Source: JAWKOK01 sp963848115
GTDB lineage: Bacteria; Chloroflexota; Anaerolineae; Caldilineales; Caldilineaceae
Reading direction: 5' to 3'
NCBI GenBank assembly: GCA_963848115.1
Contig: CAWKCP010000025.1
Location: forward strand, 1-64,000
DNA length: 64,000 nucleotides
The position numbers were made by a program, and so were the translations under genes. Below the pieces are notes generated by a model. The model was not told the DNA's origin. It did not search any database and saw only the letters and a list, made by a program, of their open reading frames with translations. Shown one piece after another: positions 21,746 to 31,377 of this stretch; the first letter of the stretch is position 1, and the number at the start of each line of letters is the position of its first letter.

Positions 21746-22661
21746 ATGCGAGTCGTCGTTGCATTGGGCGGGAACGCACTGCTCAAGCGGGGCCAGCCCA
21801 TGACCCATGATGTTCAGCGCGCCAATATTCGAACGGCGGCAGAGGCGCTGGCGCCTGTAGCTATCGATCACGAACTGCTGCTCTCCCACGGCAATGGCCC
21901 GCAGGTGGGCTTGTTGGCGCTGCAATCGGCAGCCTACGAAGAGGTCGAGGCCTATCCATTAGATGTGCTGGGTGCACAGACCGAAGGCATGATCGGTTAC
22001 ATGATCGAGCAAGAGTTGGGCAATCTGCTGCCCTTTGACGTGCCCTTCGCCACCGTCCTGACCATGGTCGAGGTAGATCCAAACGATCCCGCATTTTTGG
22101 ACCCAACCAAGTTTGTCGGCCCGATCTACGACAGAGCCAAGGCAGATGAACTTGGGCAAGAAAAGGGATGGATCTTCAAACAGGACGGCGACCATTGGCG
22201 CCGGGTTGTGCCTTCGCCATTGCCCCAACGCATCTTCGAAATCCGACCGATCAAATGGTTGATGGAACAGGGCACAATCGTCATCTGCACAGGCGGAGGC
22301 GGCATCCCTACCATGTATGCGCCCGGTGAGAAGCGAAAGCTAATCGGCGTCGAGGCGGTCATCGACAAGGACTGGGCCAGTGAACTGTTGGCCCGCGAGG
22401 TGGAGGCCGATCTTTTTGTGATGGCCACCGACGTCGATGGCGTATATCTGGATCTGGGGCACACCCAACCAACGTCGAATCGAGAGAATCACGCCAGAAG
22501 AGTTGATGACACACAACTTTGCCGGCGGGTCAATGGGACCAAAAGTGGAGGCGGCCTGCAACTTCGTTCGACGCACCGGCCGGCGTGCCGCTATCGGTAG
22601 ACTGCGTGATATCACCAAGATCGTTGCCGGCGACGCCGGGACGAATGTGATGATTGAGTAA
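21746..22661 (+). CDS. arcC: Carbamate kinase (one frameshift)
   Basis: Makes ATP from carbamoyl phosphate and ADP, the energy-yielding last step of the arginine deiminase pathway. The N terminus RVVVALGGNALLKRGQP and the segment LLLSHGNGPQVGLLALQ are diagnostic for the amino acid kinase fold of this family; VICTGGGGIPT and VDGVY follow. One extra base at about 22454 (GGATCTGGGG) throws the end of the frame off; past it the correct frame reads GTPNQRRIERITPEEL, FAGGSMGPKVEAACNFV and ends IVAGDAGTNVMIE. The repaired length is 304 residues, normal for the family. Start ATG 21746 is preceded by CAAGGAGAAAAACT, an ideal ribosome binding site. It is followed by arcA after 57 bases. Confidence 0.9.
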
Positions 22662-22718
22662 GCGCAGCATGTTGACGGTATGGGACGAGCAGTAAAGAGT
22701 TGCCACAGGAGAAAAAAT

Positions 22719-23981
22719 ATGGCCGAGTTCGGCGTACACTCTGAAGTCGGAAAACTGCGCAAAGTGATGGTTCACCGACCGGACCTGAGTCTGCGCCGCC
22801 TGACGCCGGCCAATCACGACGAGTTGCTCTTCGACGATGTGCTCTGGGTCGATAAAGCCCAGGAGGAACACGACGCCTTCACCCAGGTGATGCGCGATCA
22901 CGACGTCGAAGTCTACTACATCAAAACGCTGCTGGCAGAGACGCTTGCCGCCGCCGATGAAATTACAAAACAAGGATACATCAATCGCATCATCAACGAA
23001 TACACCATGGGCTGGGGCCTGGTCGACGTTCTGCGCGAGTACGTTCGCCAACTGCCGCCCACGGAACTGGCCACACACCTCATCGGCGGGCTGACTAAAC
23101 AGGAGGTGGATCTGGACTGGGATCACCTCAGCAGGGTATCAGCGCTGGCCGCCATCGCAACGGACGACACCTTCATCCTTCCGCCGCTGCCCAACACGCT
23201 CTTCACGCGGGATTCATCCTGCTGGATCTACAATGGCGTGGCCATCAACCCCATGCATTCACCGGCAAGACGCCTGGAAGCGATCAATGTCGAGGCCATC
23301 TACCGGGATCACCCCATGTTCCGCAACGCGGAATTCGAACACTGGTATCCGCCTCTGGATGATGACGACCGGCTGGATGCTTCAGACTTTGGCCTGGCAT
23401 CGCTGGAAGGCGGCGACGTGATGCCCATCGGCAACAAGACTGTGCTCATCGGCATGAGCGAACGCACGACCGGCCGCATGATTGAGCAGATCGCCAAGAG
23501 CATGTTTGCCAAAGACGCGGCCGAACGGGTGATCGCCTGCGTCATGACCAAAGACCGCGCCCACATGCACCTGGACACGGTCTTCACCTTCCTGGATATC
23601 GACGCGGTCACAGTCTTCCCCAAGGTCGTGGACAAGATCAGAGCCTTTAGCATTCGCCCCACTGATAGCAAACGGGACTTTGAGGTAACCGAGGAGAAGG
23701 ACTTCCTCTCGGCCGTACAAGATGCCCTTGGTGTGAAGAAGCTGCGTGTCGTGCCCACCGGCGGGGACCGATACCAGCAAGCCCGTGAGCAGTGGGACGA
23801 TGGCAACAACGTAGTAGCGCTGGAGCCGGGCGTTGTCATCTCCTACGAGAAAAACACCCACACGATCCAGAACATGCGCGATGCCGGCATCGAGGTCATA
23901 CCCATCCAGGGATTTGAACTGGGCAAGGGACGGGGCGGCGGCCACTGTATGACCTGTCCGCTGCTACGCGACAGCATCTGA
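22719..23981 (+). CDS. arcA: Arginine deiminase
   Basis: Hydrolyses arginine to citrulline and ammonia. From ATG 22719 (CAGGAG at 22705-22710) it has 420 residues. Seen catalytic elements: FTRDSSCWI, the LEGGDVM segment with its substrate-binding Asp/Glu, the HLDTVFTFLD His motif, and the C-terminal nucleophile motif GGGHCMTCP (Cys about 410). All are intact. Together with argF and arcC it completes the ATP-generating arginine deiminase pathway. No arginine/ornithine antiporter (arcD) or ArgR-type regulator is encoded nearby; the following peptide-type ABC importer might supply arginine-containing substrate, which is inference from position only. The alternative upstream start at 22680 lacks homology. 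Confidence 0.95.
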   Translation: MAEFGVHSEVGKLRKVMVHRPDLSLRRLTPANHDELLFDDVLWVDKAQEEHDAFTQVMRDHDVEVYYIKTLLAETLAAADEITKQGYINRIINEYTMGWGLVDVLREYVRQLPPTELATHLIGGLTKQEVDLDWDHLSRVSALAAIATDDTFILPPLPNTLFTRDSSCWIYNGVAINPMHSPARRLEAINVEAIYRDHPMFRNAEFEHWYPPLDDDDRLDASDFGLASLEGGDVMPIGNKTVLIGMSERTTGRMIEQIAKSMFAKDAAERVIACVMTKDRAHMHLDTVFTFLDIDAVTVFPKVVDKIRAFSIRPTDSKRDFEVTEEKDFLSAVQDALGVKKLRVVPTGGDRYQQAREQWDDGNNVVALEPGVVISYEKNTHTIQNMRDAGIEVIPIQGFELGKGRGGGHCMTCPLLRDSI

Positions 23982-24287
23982 GGCCAACATGGGTTGCTTT
24001 GCTTCGTCAACAGCACGCCTGGGAACGCCGAGTTCTAGCTCGGTTAGCTGACCGCCTGAAGAACCACAAGTGCATGAAACAGCGCTTGTTTTTCCCCTGA
24101 GATTGACATCGCACCGGATATCGTTTAGGGTAAAACTGTTTGGGGCCAAATCACATCACACCCCGTATGTTGATATTCTTTTCGTGTTGTATCCATTCCA
24201 TGCCGGCAACTCTGCATTTCAAGTTGGCGATCAGTCATACGCGCCGGCGCCGGCCATTCCGCACCGTTCACCAAAAGGAGAAATTGT
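23982..24287. other. Intergenic region before the ABC importer genes
   Basis: No coding frame is convincing. A TTGACA at 24103-24108 with TAGGGT at 24126-24131 (17-base spacer) is a weak promoter candidate. The ribosome binding site AAAGGAG lies just before ATG 24288. No terminator for arcA is evident. Confidence 0.4.
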
Positions 24288-25875
24288 ATGAAACAGATTC
24301 GTCTCACCATCGGCCTACTACTGTTGGCCGCCCTGATCATGGTTGGATGTTCTGCACCCGCAGCCAACCCGCCGGCAGAGGAGTCTGCGCCGGCCGAAGC
24401 CGCGGAAAGCGGCGAGATGGAAAGTGGCGAACCGGTCGCCGGCGGCACGCTGAGGGCCGCCTTCCAGAATGAATGGGCCGGCCTCGATCCGCATGTAGCC
24501 AGCTCCTATTCAAGCTACCAGGTTCTCAACAATGTGCTGGAAGGGCTGACCTTCTACGATGACGAAATGAACCTGGTTCCCTGGCTGGCCGAATCCTGGG
24601 AGCAGTCTGAAGATGGTCTGACCTGGACCTTCAAGCTGCGCGAAGGCGTGCTCTTCAGCAACGGCCGCGAGATGACCGCCGAGGATGTGAAGTGGAGCTT
24701 CGAGCGTCTCATCGATCCGGCCACCGGCGGCGGCAATGCCGCCCGCGTCGGCCCGCCGGAGACCCAGATCGAAGTCATCGACGACTACACAGTCGCCATT
24801 ACCCACCCGGAACCATTCGGCATCTTCCCCCAGTCGCTGGGCTTCGACAAATCGACCGGCATCATGGCGTCCGAGAGCCTGGATGATGACGGCATCGTCA
24901 ACACGCCCATCGGCACCGGCCCCTTCCAGATCGCCGAGGTTGAAGGCACCACTCGTCTGCTACTCGAACGCAACGAGAACTACTGGCAGGAGGGACTGCC
25001 CTACCTGGATGCGATCGAGATCACGCCGATTCCCGACGACACCGTGCGCGAGACCGCCCTGCGCGGCGGCGAAGTGGACTGGGTGATCTGCCATCGCGCC
25101 CCAGAACTTTGAGTCGCTGGTCGAGGATCCGGACGTGGTGGTGCCACCGCCCCGCAGCTCTCCTACGACTATATCGGCATCAACCTGACAGCGTGAGCCG
25201 TTCAGCGACGTACGTGTGCGCCAAGCCATCGCCTTGGCCCTGGACCGTGACCAACTCTGTGAGGCCGGCTTCTTCGGCCTCTGCGAGACCATTCAGGGCC
25301 CCGTCGGCACCGGCAGCCCCTGGTTCTTTGACTACGCTCCCTATGGTCAGGACATTGAAAAGGCCAAGCAGTTACTGGCTGATGCAGGCTATCCGGATGG
25401 CTTTGAGATGGAACTCCTGCCCACCGTTCAGTATGGAGAGACTGTACGTGCGGCTCAGGTATTGCAGCAGCAGTTGGCGGCCATCGGCATCGAGGCCACC
25501 ATCAACGCGCCCGAGTGGAGCGAGTGGCTGGAACTTGAAGGCAACTTCAACTACGACGCCTACATCTGCAACTGGAACGGCCTGATCGACGCCGATCAGT
25601 ACTACTACCTCCAGCATCGCACCGGCCAGGTCTTCAACTTCACCGGCTACAGCAACGAGGAATTCGACGCCTTGGTGGATGAAGGCCGCTCCATGAGCGA
25701 CTTCGATGAGCGCTACGCCATCTACGAGCAGGCCAACAAGACCCTGGTCGACGATGCGCCCTACATCTACATGTACAATAAGGAAGAAATCCGCGCCTTT
25801 GCCCCCAATGTGCAGGGTTTTGTGGTTCGCCCCGACCAGGCCAACAACTTCTGGAATGTCTGGTTAAGTCAATAG
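24288..25875 (+). CDS. Family 5 solute-binding lipoprotein of an ABC importer (three clustered frameshifts)
   Basis: An extracytoplasmic binding protein for a peptide/nickel-type ABC importer. The signal peptide ends in V-G-C (Cys21), followed by an Ala/Glu-rich linker. The family-5 signature is clear: GGTLRAAF, AESWEQSEDGLTWTFKLREGV, FSNGREMTAEDVKWSFERL, and after the break VRQAIALALDRDQL and LLADAGYPDGF. Between 25090 and 25200 three single-base errors occur: an extra T near 25092, a missing G near 25144 and an extra T near 25196. With these repaired the text reads IAIAPQNFESLVEDPDVVV, ATAPQLSYDYIGINLTA, EPFSDVRVRQA and the length is 528 residues. The ligand is not predictable. A perfect palindrome after the stop separates it from the permease genes. 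Confidence 0.85.
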
Positions 25876-25883
25876 GTTCCTTC

Positions 25884-25929
25884 GTCGTCACATTTCCCGG
25901 CAGCCGCGGCTGCCGGGAAATGTGACGAC
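25884..25929. terminator. Perfect 46-bp palindrome between binding protein and permease
   Basis: All positions 25884-25906 pair with 25929-25907 (core CCCGGCAGCCGC). There is no T-tract. Such a stem after the binding-protein gene commonly blocks 3'-5' decay or attenuates read-through, giving more binding protein than permease. Confidence 0.7.
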
Positions 25930-26000
25930 AATGATTCTTCCATTTCTGCACTCCAGGTTTTGTTGACTTACTCTATCTCACCCGTTAAGGAACTGTTTCG

Positions 26001-26948
26001 TTGAACACTCGATACATCCTGCAGCGACTGCTGAGCGCCGTGATTGTACTGATCGGCGTTACCTTTGTCGTCTTTCTGATCATGCAGTTGGTGCCAGGCG
26101 ATCCGGCCCGGGTGATCTTAGGCGTGCAGGCCAACGACGAAAACGTGGCTGCACTACGGACGCGTCTGGGCCTGGATCGGCCCTTCCTGGTCCAGTACTT
26201 CAGTTGGCTCTGGGATGCGCTGCATGGCGATCTGGGCCGTAGCCTGATCACAGGACAACCAGTCACGCCACAGATCATGCAACGGCTGCCGGCCACACTG
26301 CAACTGGCCGGCGTGGCGCTGATCATTGGCATGATCATCGCCTTTCCGGCCGGTATCATCTCGGCGCTGCGCCCCGGTTCGTCAACCGACATCGTCACGT
26401 CGGTCGTCAGCCAGATCGGCGTCACCATCCCCGACTTCTGGCTGGGCATTCTGCTGGTGCTTCTCTTCTCGCTGACCCTTGGCTGGCTCCCGCCCAGCGG
26501 CTATGCATCGATCCAGGATGGGTTCTGGGACTGGGCATCGCACATCATTCTGCCGGCACTGACAGCCGGCATCATCAGCGGCGCGATCCTGACGCGCTTC
26601 GTACGCAGCGCCATGCTCGAAGTGCTCAACGAGGACTACATACGCACCGGCCGCGCCAAAGGGCTGCGACAGGTGGTGCTTGTGCGGCGGCATGCCCTGC
26701 GCAATGCCATGATCCCCATCGTCACCATCATCGGTCTGCAAGTAACAGCGCTGATCAGTTCAGTCGTTGTCGTCGAGGTCGTCTTTGCCTGGCCGGGACT
26801 GGGCCGTTTGGCCCTGAATGCAGTGCTGGATCGCGACTACCCGCTGCTGCAAGGCAGCGTGCTTGTCATGGCCATCATGTTGACATTGGTCAACCTGGGC
26901 ACGGATCTACTCTACTTCTGGGTCGATCCGCGGATTGAGCATACGTAG
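26001..26948 (+). CDS. ABC importer permease, DppB/OppB type
   Basis: A 315-residue inner-membrane permease with about six hydrophobic segments. The N terminus MNTRYILQRLLSAVIVLIGVTFVVFLIMQLVPGDP is the standard start of this family. The EAA-type cytoplasmic loop that contacts the ATPase is visible as EDYIRTGRAKGLRQVVLVRRHALRNAM. The start codon is TTG 26001, with TAAGG about 9 bases upstream; the next ATG would remove the first membrane helix. It pairs with the next permease gene to form the heterodimeric pore. No ABC ATPase genes follow, so the motor subunits must be encoded elsewhere. Confidence 0.9.
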   Translation: MNTRYILQRLLSAVIVLIGVTFVVFLIMQLVPGDPARVILGVQANDENVAALRTRLGLDRPFLVQYFSWLWDALHGDLGRSLITGQPVTPQIMQRLPATLQLAGVALIIGMIIAFPAGIISALRPGSSTDIVTSVVSQIGVTIPDFWLGILLVLLFSLTLGWLPPSGYASIQDGFWDWASHIILPALTAGIISGAILTRFVRSAMLEVLNEDYIRTGRAKGLRQVVLVRRHALRNAMIPIVTIIGLQVTALISSVVVVEVVFAWPGLGRLALNAVLDRDYPLLQGSVLVMAIMLTLVNLGTDLLYFWVDPRIEHT

Positions 26949-26958
26949 AAACGATCTC

Positions 26959-27040
26959 CCCACAGATGGACACAGGTTCTTACGGATGGAGCACAGATAT
27001 TCTCCGGCAGCAAAACTTATCAAAAGAGATCTGTGACAAA
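26959..27040. repeat. CACAGAT/CACGGAT family repeat between permease genes
   Basis: Contains CCACAGATGGACACAGGT, TACGGATGGAGCACAGAT and the closing GAGATCTGTGACAAA. It occupies the 130-base gap between the two permease genes and thus lies inside the operon transcript. Confidence 0.65.
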
Positions 27041-27078
27041 GCTTTTGTTCTTATCATCATCCTCAACAATCGATTTCA

Positions 27079-27987
27079 ATGGGCAAATCACACGTGACCG
27101 ACACCCAAGCCGCGCTGTCAAATTCACTGGCCGACAAGCCGCCGACCGGTCTGTGGCGCGACACGTTTCGGCGACTGCGTCGACACCGCATCGGCATGAT
27201 CGGCGTCTGGATTGTCCTGTTTCTGCTCTTCCTGGGTATCTTCGGCTCAGCGCTGGCGCCCTATGATCCCAACGAGATGGACTTTGCGGATCGGTTTGCG
27301 CCGCCGTCGCTGGAGCATCCAATGGGAGCCGACGATTTCGGCCGCGATATTCTCAGCCGGATTATGGTGGGTGCGCGCGTCTCATTGCAGGTCGGCATCA
27401 TCGCCGTGGGCATTGCCGCGGTGGCAGGCACGCTGCTTGGACTGATCGCCGGCTACTCCACACGCCTGACTGATGAGATCATCATGCGCGCCATGGATGT
27501 GCTCTTCGCCTTTCCGGCCATCCTGCTGGCCATTGCCATTCTGGCGGCGTTGGGCAAAGGCATCTCCAACGCCATGATCGCCATCGGCATCGTCTATACG
27601 CCCATTTTTGCGCGCATCGCCCGCGGCTCGGTACTCGCCGTGCGCGGCAACGAGTTCGTGGACGCAGCCAGGGCGATTGGCGCCGGCCGCAATCGCATCC
27701 TCTTTCGCCACATCTTCCCCAACTCACTTTCACCGCTCATCGTCGAGGTCTCGCTGAGCCTGGCCTTCGCCATTCTGGCCGAGGCAGCGCTCAGTTTTTT
27801 CGGCCTGGGCGTGCAGCCGCCGGACCCCAGTTGGGGACGCATGCTCTCAGAGGGCCGCGCCTATTTCCGCCAGTCAGTCTGGATGGGCATCTGGCCCGGC
27901 TTGGCCATCATGATCACCGTCATGGGCTTCAACTTTCTGGGCGACGGGCTGCGCGACGCACTCGATCCGCGGCTCAAGAACACCTGA
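27079..27987 (+). CDS. ABC importer permease, DppC/OppC type
   Basis: A 302-residue partner permease. The cytoplasmic N-terminal arm contains TFRRLRRHRIGMIGVWIV, followed by LAPYDPNEMDFADRFAPPSLEHPMGADDFGRD, the well-known extracytoplasmic segment after the first helix of DppC proteins. Five further membrane segments follow. The EAA loop reads NEFVDAARAIGAGRNRILFRH, and the end LAIMITVMGFNFLGDGLRDALDPR is the family C terminus. It belongs to the same transcription unit as the binding protein and first permease. ATG 27079 lacks a strong Shine-Dalgarno sequence. The next gene starts 10 bases after its stop. Confidence 0.9.
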   Translation: MGKSHVTDTQAALSNSLADKPPTGLWRDTFRRLRRHRIGMIGVWIVLFLLFLGIFGSALAPYDPNEMDFADRFAPPSLEHPMGADDFGRDILSRIMVGARVSLQVGIIAVGIAAVAGTLLGLIAGYSTRLTDEIIMRAMDVLFAFPAILLAIAILAALGKGISNAMIAIGIVYTPIFARIARGSVLAVRGNEFVDAARAIGAGRNRILFRHIFPNSLSPLIVEVSLSLAFAILAEAALSFFGLGVQPPDPSWGRMLSEGRAYFRQSVWMGIWPGLAIMITVMGFNFLGDGLRDALDPRLKNT

Positions 27988-27997
27988 ACCCACCTCT

Positions 27998-30322
27998 ATG
28001 CGAAAACGACAACTCGGCCTAGCCCTCTTCTCCGCTGCCCTGATCCTCACCGAGATCGCGCTGACCCGCTTCTATTCCGTTCGCTACTACCCTCCGGTCG
28101 TCTTTGCCATCCTCTCGATGGCCCTACTGGGCATTGGCCTGGGTGCGGCCCTCGCTGCCTGGCGGCCAGACGCACGACAGCCGCATCTCACGGCGGCCTA
28201 CGCCGGGGGAATGGCCTGTGCCGTCATCGGACTGCTGCTGGCGACGACCTCGTGGAGTGGATCGCTTGCCGAGATTCTCGGTTGGATGCTGCTGCTACTG
28301 ACATTTGTCATGGCCGGCATGACAATGGCTACGCTCTACAGTCGGTGGTCGCAGGAGAGTCCATCGCTCTATCGGGCGGACCTGACCGGGGCCGGTCTGG
28401 GTGCGTTGCTGGCGGCCCCGATCCTCAGCAGCGTCGGCGTGATCAACGCGATGTTGTTTGCGGCATTGGCAGCGGGACTGGCTGCGATTTTTCTACGACC
28501 GTCCTCGACACAGGATCTGGTGAATCTCGACGGAGTTCCCCATACAGTTCCAACCCGTGGTGGCGGAGCCGAATCTCTGTCGCGGCATTCACGCCCGGTT
28601 GAACGGGTACCGATCATAGCGACAGCTACTGCCGCCCTTCTGCTCGTCACCAATCTGGGATTCAACTGGCTCACCATCGACATGCACCGCCTGCCGACCG
28701 AGAAGCCCATCGGCCAACGGCTGACGGCCGGCGGACAGATTGTGGCGACACACTGGGACGGCTTTGCGCGCACCGACCTGATCGACCCCGGCGACACGAT
28801 CGATTCTGCTGCGCCCTACGAACTCTACATGGACGGCGCGGCCGGGTCAGTCATGCCGCCGGCCGGCGGGCATCCGGCGCTATGGCGCGATATCGGCTTC
28901 TTTCCTTATGCCACCGAGCAGCCCCAACGCGTCTTCATCATCGGCGCCGGTGGCGGTCTCGATATCTGGTTCGCCTTGCAGGGCAATGCCGATGAGATCA
29001 CGGCCGTAGAGGTCAACCAGGCAAGCTTGCGCCTGCTCCAGGAGTACAGGGACTACAATGGGGGCATTGCCGAGCAACCGGAAGTGCGCCTGATCATCGA
29101 TGAAGGGCGCAGCCTGCTGGCACGCGAGGGCCGCGCGTACGATCTGATCTCTCTATCTCAGGTGGTGACCGCGGCCGCGGAGCGGGATGGCTACGCCCTG
29201 GTTGAGAACGACACCTATACGTTGGAAGCCTTCCAGACCTATCTGGATCACCTGACCGAAGACGGTGTCATCGCCCTGAAACTCTATGATGAGATCACGT
29301 TATCCCGTGCATTGACGACGGCATTGACGGCGTTGAAAGCCCGCGGACTGACTGATAGCGAGGCGCTGGCGCACACTATGGTGCTGCTGGACAGCAGTGT
29401 CGAGCCGGCGATACCTCTGTTGCTGGTTCGCAACCGCGCCTACACGCGCGAGGATTCGCTCAGCCTGGGCGCGGTAGCCGACCAAGTCGGATTCACACCG
29501 CTCTATCTGCCGGACGCCTGGGCCGATCCGCCCCTGGATACCCTGGCCGGCGGCACGACCACTCTGGCGCAATTCATCGAGACATCCGAGTACAATCTGA
29601 CGCCAACCACCGACGAGAAGCCATTTTTTTTTCAGTTCGAGCGTGGCATTCCCGGCAATCTCGGTCTACTTCTGTTGGCGGTAGGCGCACTGGCAGTCGT
29701 GCTTGTGGGCGCAACAATCGTTGCTGAGGCACAAGGTGGTGGCAGCCAAACCGGACGGTCCAGGGCAGGCTTCATCCTCTACTTCACGCTGCTGGGATTC
29801 GGGTTCATCATGGCAGAGGTGGCCATGATCCAGCAGGTCCGTCTCTTCCTGGGCCATCCGACGGTTGCCATTGCCGTCGTTTTGGCCACATTGCTAATCG
29901 GTGGCGGCATCGGCAGCGGCACGATGGGGAAGCTGACGACACGAGACCGGCTGTCACTATTTCCAAGCTGGCCGGGCGCCGCAGTTTTTGTCCTGATGAT
30001 CGTCTGGACGCTGCTCTGGCCACGCATCAGCGAGTACGCGGCGCTCTCGCCCTTCGCCGTCCGTGTGGCCTTGGTGACCTTCTCACTCTTCCCCGTCGCG
30101 TTTTTCATGGGCATCCCCTTTCCCTTGGGACTGCGCGCCGCCGGACGCCTTGGACAACGTCCTGTCGCATTGGCATGGGCCGTGAACGGCGTCATGAGCG
30201 TATTGGGGTCGGTCGCCGCCATCACCATCGCCATCCTAGCAGGGTTCAGCATGGTCTACCTAGCGGCTGCATTTGTCTATCTGTTGGTTGCGTTTGTCGT
30301 GCGTGAGATCAGCGTCGAGTAA
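27998..30322 (+). CDS. Membrane protein fused to a spermidine-synthase-like domain
   Basis: A 774-residue protein with an N-terminal block of about six membrane helices (residues 1-170; it starts LALFSAALILTEIALTRFYS), a central soluble domain and a C-terminal block of six to seven helices (from about 550). The central domain carries the SAM-type glycine loop VFIIGAGGGLDIWFALQG, the acidic ITAVEVNQASLRLL after the second strand, and YDLISLSQVV in place of the catalytic D-x-x-D of true aminopropyltransferases. Membrane-fused spermidine-synthase-like proteins occur widely, but their substrates are unknown. It starts 10 bases after the permease and is probably co-transcribed; a role in arginine/polyamine metabolism is tempting but not shown. 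Confidence 0.75.
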   Translation: MRKRQLGLALFSAALILTEIALTRFYSVRYYPPVVFAILSMALLGIGLGAALAAWRPDARQPHLTAAYAGGMACAVIGLLLATTSWSGSLAEILGWMLLLLTFVMAGMTMATLYSRWSQESPSLYRADLTGAGLGALLAAPILSSVGVINAMLFAALAAGLAAIFLRPSSTQDLVNLDGVPHTVPTRGGGAESLSRHSRPVERVPIIATATAALLLVTNLGFNWLTIDMHRLPTEKPIGQRLTAGGQIVATHWDGFARTDLIDPGDTIDSAAPYELYMDGAAGSVMPPAGGHPALWRDIGFFPYATEQPQRVFIIGAGGGLDIWFALQGNADEITAVEVNQASLRLLQEYRDYNGGIAEQPEVRLIIDEGRSLLAREGRAYDLISLSQVVTAAAERDGYALVENDTYTLEAFQTYLDHLTEDGVIALKLYDEITLSRALTTALTALKARGLTDSEALAHTMVLLDSSVEPAIPLLLVRNRAYTREDSLSLGAVADQVGFTPLYLPDAWADPPLDTLAGGTTTLAQFIETSEYNLTPTTDEKPFFFQFERGIPGNLGLLLLAVGALAVVLVGATIVAEAQGGGSQTGRSRAGFILYFTLLGFGFIMAEVAMIQQVRLFLGHPTVAIAVVLATLLIGGGIGSGTMGKLTTRDRLSLFPSWPGAAVFVLMIVWTLLWPRISEYAALSPFAVRVALVTFSLFPVAFFMGIPFPLGLRAAGRLGQRPVALAWAVNGVMSVLGSVAAITIAILAGFSMVYLAAAFVYLLVAFVVREISVE

Positions 30323-30509
30323 GTAGAGTGAATCAATTCCGGATCTGTCCGCGCTGCCGGATGAATTGAGGCAAAGTGTGTAATGGTCACTTGGACGGCT
30401 AAACACCTCAACAGAGTAGGAGAGGGTACGGATTGGCGTCCGGTTGCGCAACGAATGCGAGATGAACCAAACACTTGCCGCCAGAGAAATCAGATACGTT
30501 TTCGTACAT

Positions 30510-30538
30510 TTGACAGGCCGCGCAGGTAGAATTACAAT
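30510..30538 (+). promoter_or_regulatory. Near-consensus promoter of the first toxin-antitoxin pair
   Basis: TTGACA (30510-30515), 17-base spacer, TACAAT (30533-30538). The start site would lie near 30545, about 38 bases before the antitoxin ATG. The rest of the 260-base gap (30323-30582) has only an imperfect hairpin near 30329-30366. Confidence 0.7.
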
Positions 30539-30582
30539 ACCGACACAATCCGTAAGGTTCTTACAGAACAGGGAAAGCATCA

Positions 30583-30906
30583 ATGACAGTTCAGATTTTG
30601 AGCAGCGAGCAGGCGCGCATACAGTGGCGGAACTTGCTGGACCTGGCAGGCCAAGGTGACGTGGATGTGGTCATCGAGCGCCACGGCAAGGCCACCGCTA
30701 CGCTGATCAGTTACGAACTCTATCAGGCCGTGCAAGGCGTGCTGGCGGAGTTACGCAACGACGAAGCGCGCAGCCGGCGCGGTCAGCGCATGGCTGACAC
30801 ACTCCAGGAAATCTCGGCATTGTCCGAGCGTGACGACATCGCCGATCCGGTGCAGTGGCAGATCGATCAGCGTACGGATCGCCCATTAGTGGGTAGGGAT
30901 GGATGA
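30583..30906 (+). CDS. Phd/YefM-type antitoxin
   Basis: A 107-residue DNA-binding antitoxin. The N-terminal Phd fold is recognisable: VQILSSEQARIQWRNLLDLAGQGD, VDVVIERHGKATATLISYELYQAVQ, in which the RHGKATATLIS strand matches the R-H-G-x-P-x-A-V-L pattern. The C-terminal half is acidic and would be the disordered toxin-neutralising tail. Its TGA overlaps the toxin ATG (ATGA, 30903-30906), ensuring coupled translation. The gene has its own promoter (30510-30538), and such antitoxins normally repress it, although no clear operator palindrome is seen. Confidence 0.85.
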   Translation: MTVQILSSEQARIQWRNLLDLAGQGDVDVVIERHGKATATLISYELYQAVQGVLAELRNDEARSRRGQRMADTLQEISALSERDDIADPVQWQIDQRTDRPLVGRDG

Positions 30907-31286
30907 TGCTACTAGATAGCAACATCATCATCTACGCTGCCAAACCTGAACATGATGCCGTACGAACATTCATTGCTCAACACGCACCAGCGGTTTCAGC
31001 AGTGAGTTACGTTGAAGTGCTCGGCTATCACGGCCTAACTGACGCCGAAGAGAGACTCTTTCAGACATTCTTCGAGACGGCAGTGATTCTGCCCGTAGAT
31101 CGATCTGTGTTGGACAGCGCAATTCAGCTTCGTCAACAGCGGAAGATGTCATTGGGCGACGCGCTGATTGCTGCCACGGCTATGGTGAACCACCTCACAC
31201 TGGTCACACACAACCTCGCTGACTTCACCTGGATCGAGGGCTTGCAGTTGTACGACCCACTTGCATTGGATCAGGCCGCCGGCTAG
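30903..31286 (+). CDS. vapC: PIN-domain toxin (VapC family)
   Basis: A 127-residue PIN-domain ribonuclease. The metal-binding acidic residues are in their expected places: Asp5 (LLDSNIIIYAAK), Glu38 (SYVEVLGYH), Asp86 (MSLGDALIAATA) and Asp107 with the N-L-A-D-F motif near the C terminus (VTHNLADFTWIEGL). All appear intact, so the toxin should be active. It overlaps the Phd-type antitoxin by 4 bases. VapC toxins usually cleave tRNA or rRNA; the target is not predictable. Confidence 0.9.
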   Translation: MMLLDSNIIIYAAKPEHDAVRTFIAQHAPAVSAVSYVEVLGYHGLTDAEERLFQTFFETAVILPVDRSVLDSAIQLRQQRKMSLGDALIAATAMVNHLTLVTHNLADFTWIEGLQLYDPLALDQAAG

Positions 31287-31377
31287 GAGCCTGTCAGAGC
31301 CACCCCAAATAGAACGCTGATGACGCAGATTCTGCGTCGATCAACATACACCTGCGGTCAGTCCAGTAATGCAAGCG

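Noticed and set aside
25085..25205. Splitting the binding protein into two separate genes
   Set aside because: Both halves match one family-5 protein in order, and three single-base repairs join them with no missing residues; no second start signal is present.
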